This document shows, in pieces, positions 25,110 to 27,628 of a DNA stretch of 27,628 nucleotides. How positions within the stretch are numbered: position 1 is the first letter of the stretch; every line of letters begins with the position of its first letter. A program made the position numbers and the translations under genes. Under the pieces are notes generated by a model. It saw only the letters and a program-made list of their open reading frames with translations, did not search any database and was not told the origin of the DNA. This DNA is from CAYMWF01 sp964394085 [NCBI: uncultured Gemmatimonadota bacterium]. GTDB taxonomy: Bacteria > GCA-2686955 > CAYMWF01. The stretch covers positions 61-27,688 of the forward strand of contig CAYMWF010000027.1 of assembly GCA_964394085.1 (NCBI GenBank), given 5' to 3'.

Positions 25110-25987
25110 CAGAAAAGACTCGCCTGGGTCGGATCATCTTCGCCGAAGCGGGGCATCTTCAGCGGAAGGCCGTAATTACCGCATAATTGCGCGGTTCGCT
25201 GCGCAAGCACGCCGGCGTTCCCGGCGGCGCATGAGTAGCGGGCGCCGAAAGACCGTTCGTACCGGGACCTTAGACCGGGAAAAGATTCATCGAGGCGCTT
25301 GTAGTAATATTCCCGCTGCCTGTCGCGCATGGACATGCCGTAGGAGGGAACCATGTAACGGGAGCCGTGGGCGGCGGCGGCATCGACCAGACCTTTCACG
25401 TTCTCCACGGTGTCGCCTATGAAAGGCAGGATCGGCATCATCACCACTCCGGCGATAATGCCGCGGTCGGACAGGGTCCGCAGCGCGGCAAGCCTCCTGG
25501 ACGGAGACGGGGCATAAGGTTCGATTTTGCGGGCCAGGCCGTCGTCGGCCGTGCTGAGAGAGAAGCTAACCGCCGCGAAGATCCGCCCTATCCGCTCGAG
25601 CAGGTCGAGATCCCGCAGCACGAGGTCGCTTTTCGTGATCAGGTGAACGGGAAATCCGAAATCCACGATCACTTCCAGGACGCTTCTCGTGAGCCGCCGC
25701 TCCCTTTCTACAGGCATGTAGGGATCGTTCATCGAACCGAGACCGATTGTCCCGACCAGCCGCTTTGCCGCAAGCTCCCGCCGGACGAGATCGGTCGCGT
25801 TCGCCTTGACGAGCACCTCGCCGTCGAAATCCTCGATGCCGTAGCATTCGCTCCTCGAGTCGCAGTAGATGCACCGGTGCTGACATCCCCTGTAAAGGTT
25901 CATGTTGTAGTCGAGTCCGAACCAGTCGTCGGGCTGCTTCACCCGGGAGAGGAGTACTTTCGCTTCTATTTCCCGAATACGCTGCAT
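25109..25987 (-). CDS. Spore-photoproduct-lyase-like radical SAM protein
   Basis: This 292-residue radical SAM enzyme has the iron-sulfur motif RGCQHRCIYCDS (C35, C39, C42), followed by GTIGLGSMNDPYMPVE, an LITKSDLVLRDLDLL strand and VSFSLSTADDGLARKIEP. These are the blocks of the SplB/Rv2578c-like group, relatives of spore photoproduct lyase, which reverses a UV thymine lesion by direct chemistry. Nothing here suggests spores, and the C-terminus is short, so the true substrate is open. A GGAG five bases before the ATG supports the start. It overlaps uvrA by one base, so translation is coupled, and the pairing with an excision-repair protein favours a DNA-repair role. The lipoprotein phosphodiesterase gene upstream ends 84 bases away on the same strand. 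Confidence 0.87.
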   Translation of the reverse strand: MQRIREIEAKVLLSRVKQPDDWFGLDYNMNLYRGCQHRCIYCDSRSECYGIEDFDGEVLVKANATDLVRRELAAKRLVGTIGLGSMNDPYMPVERERRLTRSVLEVIVDFGFPVHLITKSDLVLRDLDLLERIGRIFAAVSFSLSTADDGLARKIEPYAPSPSRRLAALRTLSDRGIIAGVVMMPILPFIGDTVENVKGLVDAAAAHGSRYMVPSYGMSMRDRQREYYYKRLDESFPGLRSRYERSFGARYSCAAGNAGVLAQRTAQLCGNYGLPLKMPRFGEDDPTQASLF

Positions 25988-26071
25988 TTCGGCTCCGGTG
26001 CGCCGCGGTTCCCCGCAGAAATGCCCGATCCGGCGAGTTAATACTGCCCGCTCTTCAGTATGTGGTCATTT

Positions 26072-26983
26072 TCAATTGACCGGATCGATGATTCCGGATG
26101 GGTGCCGGTCGTTCAGGTCCCGCAGGTACGGAACCAGGAGGGGGAGGAGATCCGTCTGGATGATGTCGACGCCCGCCTCGACAAGGATGTCGTATCCTCT
26201 CCCGCCCAGCAGATCGAAGGTGCCGAGAGCATCGACGAACATTTTCGCATCCGAGGAATGTATCAGCTCCTCGACCTGCCACATTATGCCCCAGTCGACC
26301 TCGTACACGGGCGGGTCCAGAACATCCATGTATTCAACGACTTCCTCGTAGGTGCCGCACCGCCCCAGGAGTGTGATGTCCGGCACGGCGGCGCGCATTC
26401 TCAGGCCGCTGTCGATGCTTTTCGTCAATATCATCGCGCCGTCGAGCATGCCGCACTCTTCCACGATTTCGGCAATCCGCTCGACATTGCCGCATTTAGG
26501 ATCCACATCCACACAAAGTTTTCCCTGGCAGAATAAAAGCGCTTCCTCGAATGTCGGAACCTCCTGGTGCGGCACATCCGGGTTGGGCGAGATGACCAGA
26601 AGCTCCTTGATCTCGTCCAGCGTCATCCCGTCGACCCGTCCGCTTCCGTTCGTCGTCCTGTTCACGGTGTCGTCGTGCATGAGTACCATGTGGCCGTCGG
26701 CGGTTTCCCTGACATCCATTTCCACGAAATCCGCGCCCATCCTGTAGGCCAGGAAGAAGGATGCAATGGTGTTTTCGGGACCCCAGAGATAGGTGCCCCG
26801 GTGCCCGACGGACAGCTTGTCGGTGCAGGCGGGATCCAGCGTGCAGACCGTTAAATCCGTGTTCCGGGTCGGCGGAAGGAAGGGCGGCAGACACCCTTGA
26901 ATGATCAGCATCAACAGGACGAATAGCGGGAGCCGGAGTTTTCCGGCGGCCCGGCCGGAGCGGATAACTTGAAGTCGTTTCAT
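26072..26983 (-). CDS. Lipoprotein glycerophosphodiester phosphodiesterase
   Basis: The 303 residues begin with a lipoprotein signal (basic start, FVLLMLIIQGC) with Cys31 as the lipidated residue, so the enzyme is membrane-anchored outside the cytoplasm. The GDPD domain follows: VGHRG (H61, R62), PENT (E70, N71), FVEMDVRETADG (E88, D90) and MHDDTVNRTT (H103), the full metal and acid-base set. It should hydrolyse glycerophosphodiesters to glycerol-3-phosphate and an alcohol, as in phospholipid salvage. The usual TIM-barrel strands follow (CVDVDPKCG, VYEVDWGIM, GVDIIQTDLLP). An AGGAAAG site precedes the ATG, and a good promoter lies at 27027-27055. It may be the first gene of the transcript that continues into the radical SAM and uvrA genes. 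Confidence 0.9.
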   Translation of the reverse strand: MKRLQVIRSGRAAGKLRLPLFVLLMLIIQGCLPPFLPPTRNTDLTVCTLDPACTDKLSVGHRGTYLWGPENTIASFFLAYRMGADFVEMDVRETADGHMVLMHDDTVNRTTNGSGRVDGMTLDEIKELLVISPNPDVPHQEVPTFEEALLFCQGKLCVDVDPKCGNVERIAEIVEECGMLDGAMILTKSIDSGLRMRAAVPDITLLGRCGTYEEVVEYMDVLDPPVYEVDWGIMWQVEELIHSSDAKMFVDALGTFDLLGGRGYDILVEAGVDIIQTDLLPLLVPYLRDLNDRHPSGIIDPVN

Positions 26984-27026
26984 TCTTTCCTCGCTGCATA
27001 TTCACCGGGATCGGGGTGCGGAATAG

Positions 27027-27055
27027 ATTGTAACCGTCGGCGGCGGCGGAGTCAA
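27027..27055 (-). promoter_or_regulatory. Sigma70-like promoter for the phosphodiesterase (and possibly repair) operon
   Basis: On the minus strand TTGACT (27050-27055) and TACAAT (27027-27032) are separated by 17 bases. Transcription would begin about 27020, some 35 bases ahead of the start codon at 26983. Confidence 0.55.
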
Positions 27056-27251
27056 ACGAAGGAGGAGTCGCGCTCGATTTACTGTTTGAAACCGGCCTGG
27101 CTACTTCCACCCGCTGCGACATCCCGGCTTCCATCCCGGTCCTGTCCGCCCTATTTTCGATTTCAACATTATTTATCCCCCCGCTCCGGGAAATCTTGTC
27201 TGAAATTGTGCTTCGGATATATTTCCCTCGAAAAATTTCCGTCCATTTCTA

Positions 27252-27280
27252 TTGTAAAAGATAGCAATTTTGAATAGAAT
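27252..27280 (+). promoter_or_regulatory. Sigma70-like promoter for the ankyrin-repeat gene
   Basis: TTGTAA (27252-27257) and TAGAAT (27275-27280) are separated by 17 bases in an AT-rich stretch. Transcription would begin near 27287, about 50 bases before the ATG. Confidence 0.5.
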
Positions 27281-27313
27281 ATTCCGAAGATTTGGGGAGT
27301 TTTCCCTTGTAGA

Positions 27314-27326
27314 GAATAAGTTATTC
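27314..27326. repeat. 13-base palindrome in the ankyrin gene leader
   Basis: GAATAA-G-TTATTC is a perfect 6-bp inverted repeat around one base, lying between the predicted transcript start and the GGGGG ribosome binding site. It could be an operator or chance in AT-rich DNA. Confidence 0.4.
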
Positions 27327-27335
27327 GGGGGAATT

Positions 27336-27628
27336 ATGTCTTTGAAAAGCAGTTGTTATCCTTGGCTTGTGATAACTTCCCTGGTTCTGGTTGTTAATTG
27401 GCTGTGCAGTTCTGTCATTTTTGCTCAGGACCAGGTGAATGACGCGGTAACGGAGAAGCTGAAGATTCTATCTGAGACCATGGATGAAATTGAGATCGGG
27501 CAGGTCGACAGCGTGATAAATGCGGGGGCGGATGTAAATATAGAAAACAAATACCGTCTTACCCCGCTTTATATGGCATCAATGGAAGGCCATATAGAGA
27601 TGGTCGAGCTCCTTCTGGCCGCGAATGC
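27336..27628 (+). CDS. Exported ankyrin-repeat protein (partial, runs off the window)
   Basis: The first 97 codons are present. Residues about 8-30 form a signal peptide (WLVITSLVLVVNWLCSSVIFA followed by QDQ). After a short acidic linker with a heptad-like stretch (EKLKILSETMDEIEIG), ankyrin repeats begin: a partial helix pair VDSVINAGADVNIENKYRLTP, then LYMASMEGHIEMVELLLAA. Ankyrin arrays mediate protein binding; an exported version would act in the periplasm or outside the cell. GGGGG lies four bases before the ATG, slightly close. The partner and full length cannot be seen. Confidence 0.8.
   Translation, partial: MSLKSSCYPWLVITSLVLVVNWLCSSVIFAQDQVNDAVTEKLKILSETMDEIEIGQVDSVINAGADVNIENKYRLTPLYMASMEGHIEMVELLLAAN

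Larger units (their letters stand above)
26984..27335. other. Divergent promoter region
   Basis: This 352-base gap lies between the divergent phosphodiesterase gene (minus) and ankyrin gene (plus). It contains one sigma70-like promoter for each direction and a 13-base palindrome near the ankyrin start. No gene is recognised; open frames within it look like chance. Confidence 0.6.

Overview
The window looks like chromosomal DNA from a Gram-negative, probably uncultivated bacterium. Supporting signs are a lipoprotein signal peptide, large exported proteins built from YCF48/BNR and right-handed beta-helix repeats, sigma70-like promoters, and strong GGAG-type ribosome binding sites. The mix (YCF48 repeats with BACON/Hydin-like tails, beta-helix surface proteins, a PAS-rich hybrid kinase, a double-length UvrA) would fit an FCB-related or deltaproteobacteria-like candidate phylum. 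No rRNA or ribosomal marker is present, so this placement is a guess. By eye, base composition is mosaic: moderate GC from about 1.4 to 18.8 kb and clearly GC-rich from 18.85 to 27 kb.

Left block (155-5891, all +): a membrane-anchored metallophosphoesterase, an alpha/beta hydrolase, an iodotyrosine-deiodinase-like flavoprotein, an unrecognised 165-residue protein, a Cys-rich DUF2703 protein and a predicted secreted propeller-like protein. These look like independent housekeeping or accessory genes.

Accessory and decay block (5.9-13.5 kb): a YCF48-repeat exported protein on the minus strand with a good promoter, an orphan aconitase C-terminus, and a secreted alkaline-phosphatase-superfamily enzyme fused to a BNR-like propeller. 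After these comes a run of broken genes: two convergent beta-helix 3' ends, a DUF4143 ATPase lacking its AAA half, and a possible HsdR N-terminus. The block is bracketed by a 181-bp direct repeat that duplicates the 3' end of the gene at 4539-5891.

Signalling and redox block (13.5-18.85 kb, +): a hybrid histidine kinase with a nearly perfect internal duplication of one PAS domain, a methyltransferase relic with an in-frame amber codon, and a translationally coupled pair of an extended SDR epimerase/dehydratase and a zinc alcohol dehydrogenase.

Right block (18.8-27 kb, minus strand): a lipoprotein glycerophosphodiester phosphodiesterase with its own promoter, a spore-photoproduct-lyase-like radical SAM protein, a 1688-residue double UvrA and an alpha-toroid (prenyltransferase/squalene-oxidase-like) protein. 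The last three are joined by stop/start overlaps, so they form a probable DNA-repair operon. In the double UvrA the first half keeps a UvrB-binding-like insert and the second half keeps the signature-I insertion domain, so it looks like a covalently fused asymmetric dimer. At the uvrA/toroid junction the ribosome-binding-site-plus-start-codon module has itself been tandemly repeated. The window ends inside an ankyrin-repeat exported protein. No tRNA, rRNA, CRISPR array, transposase or integrase was seen.
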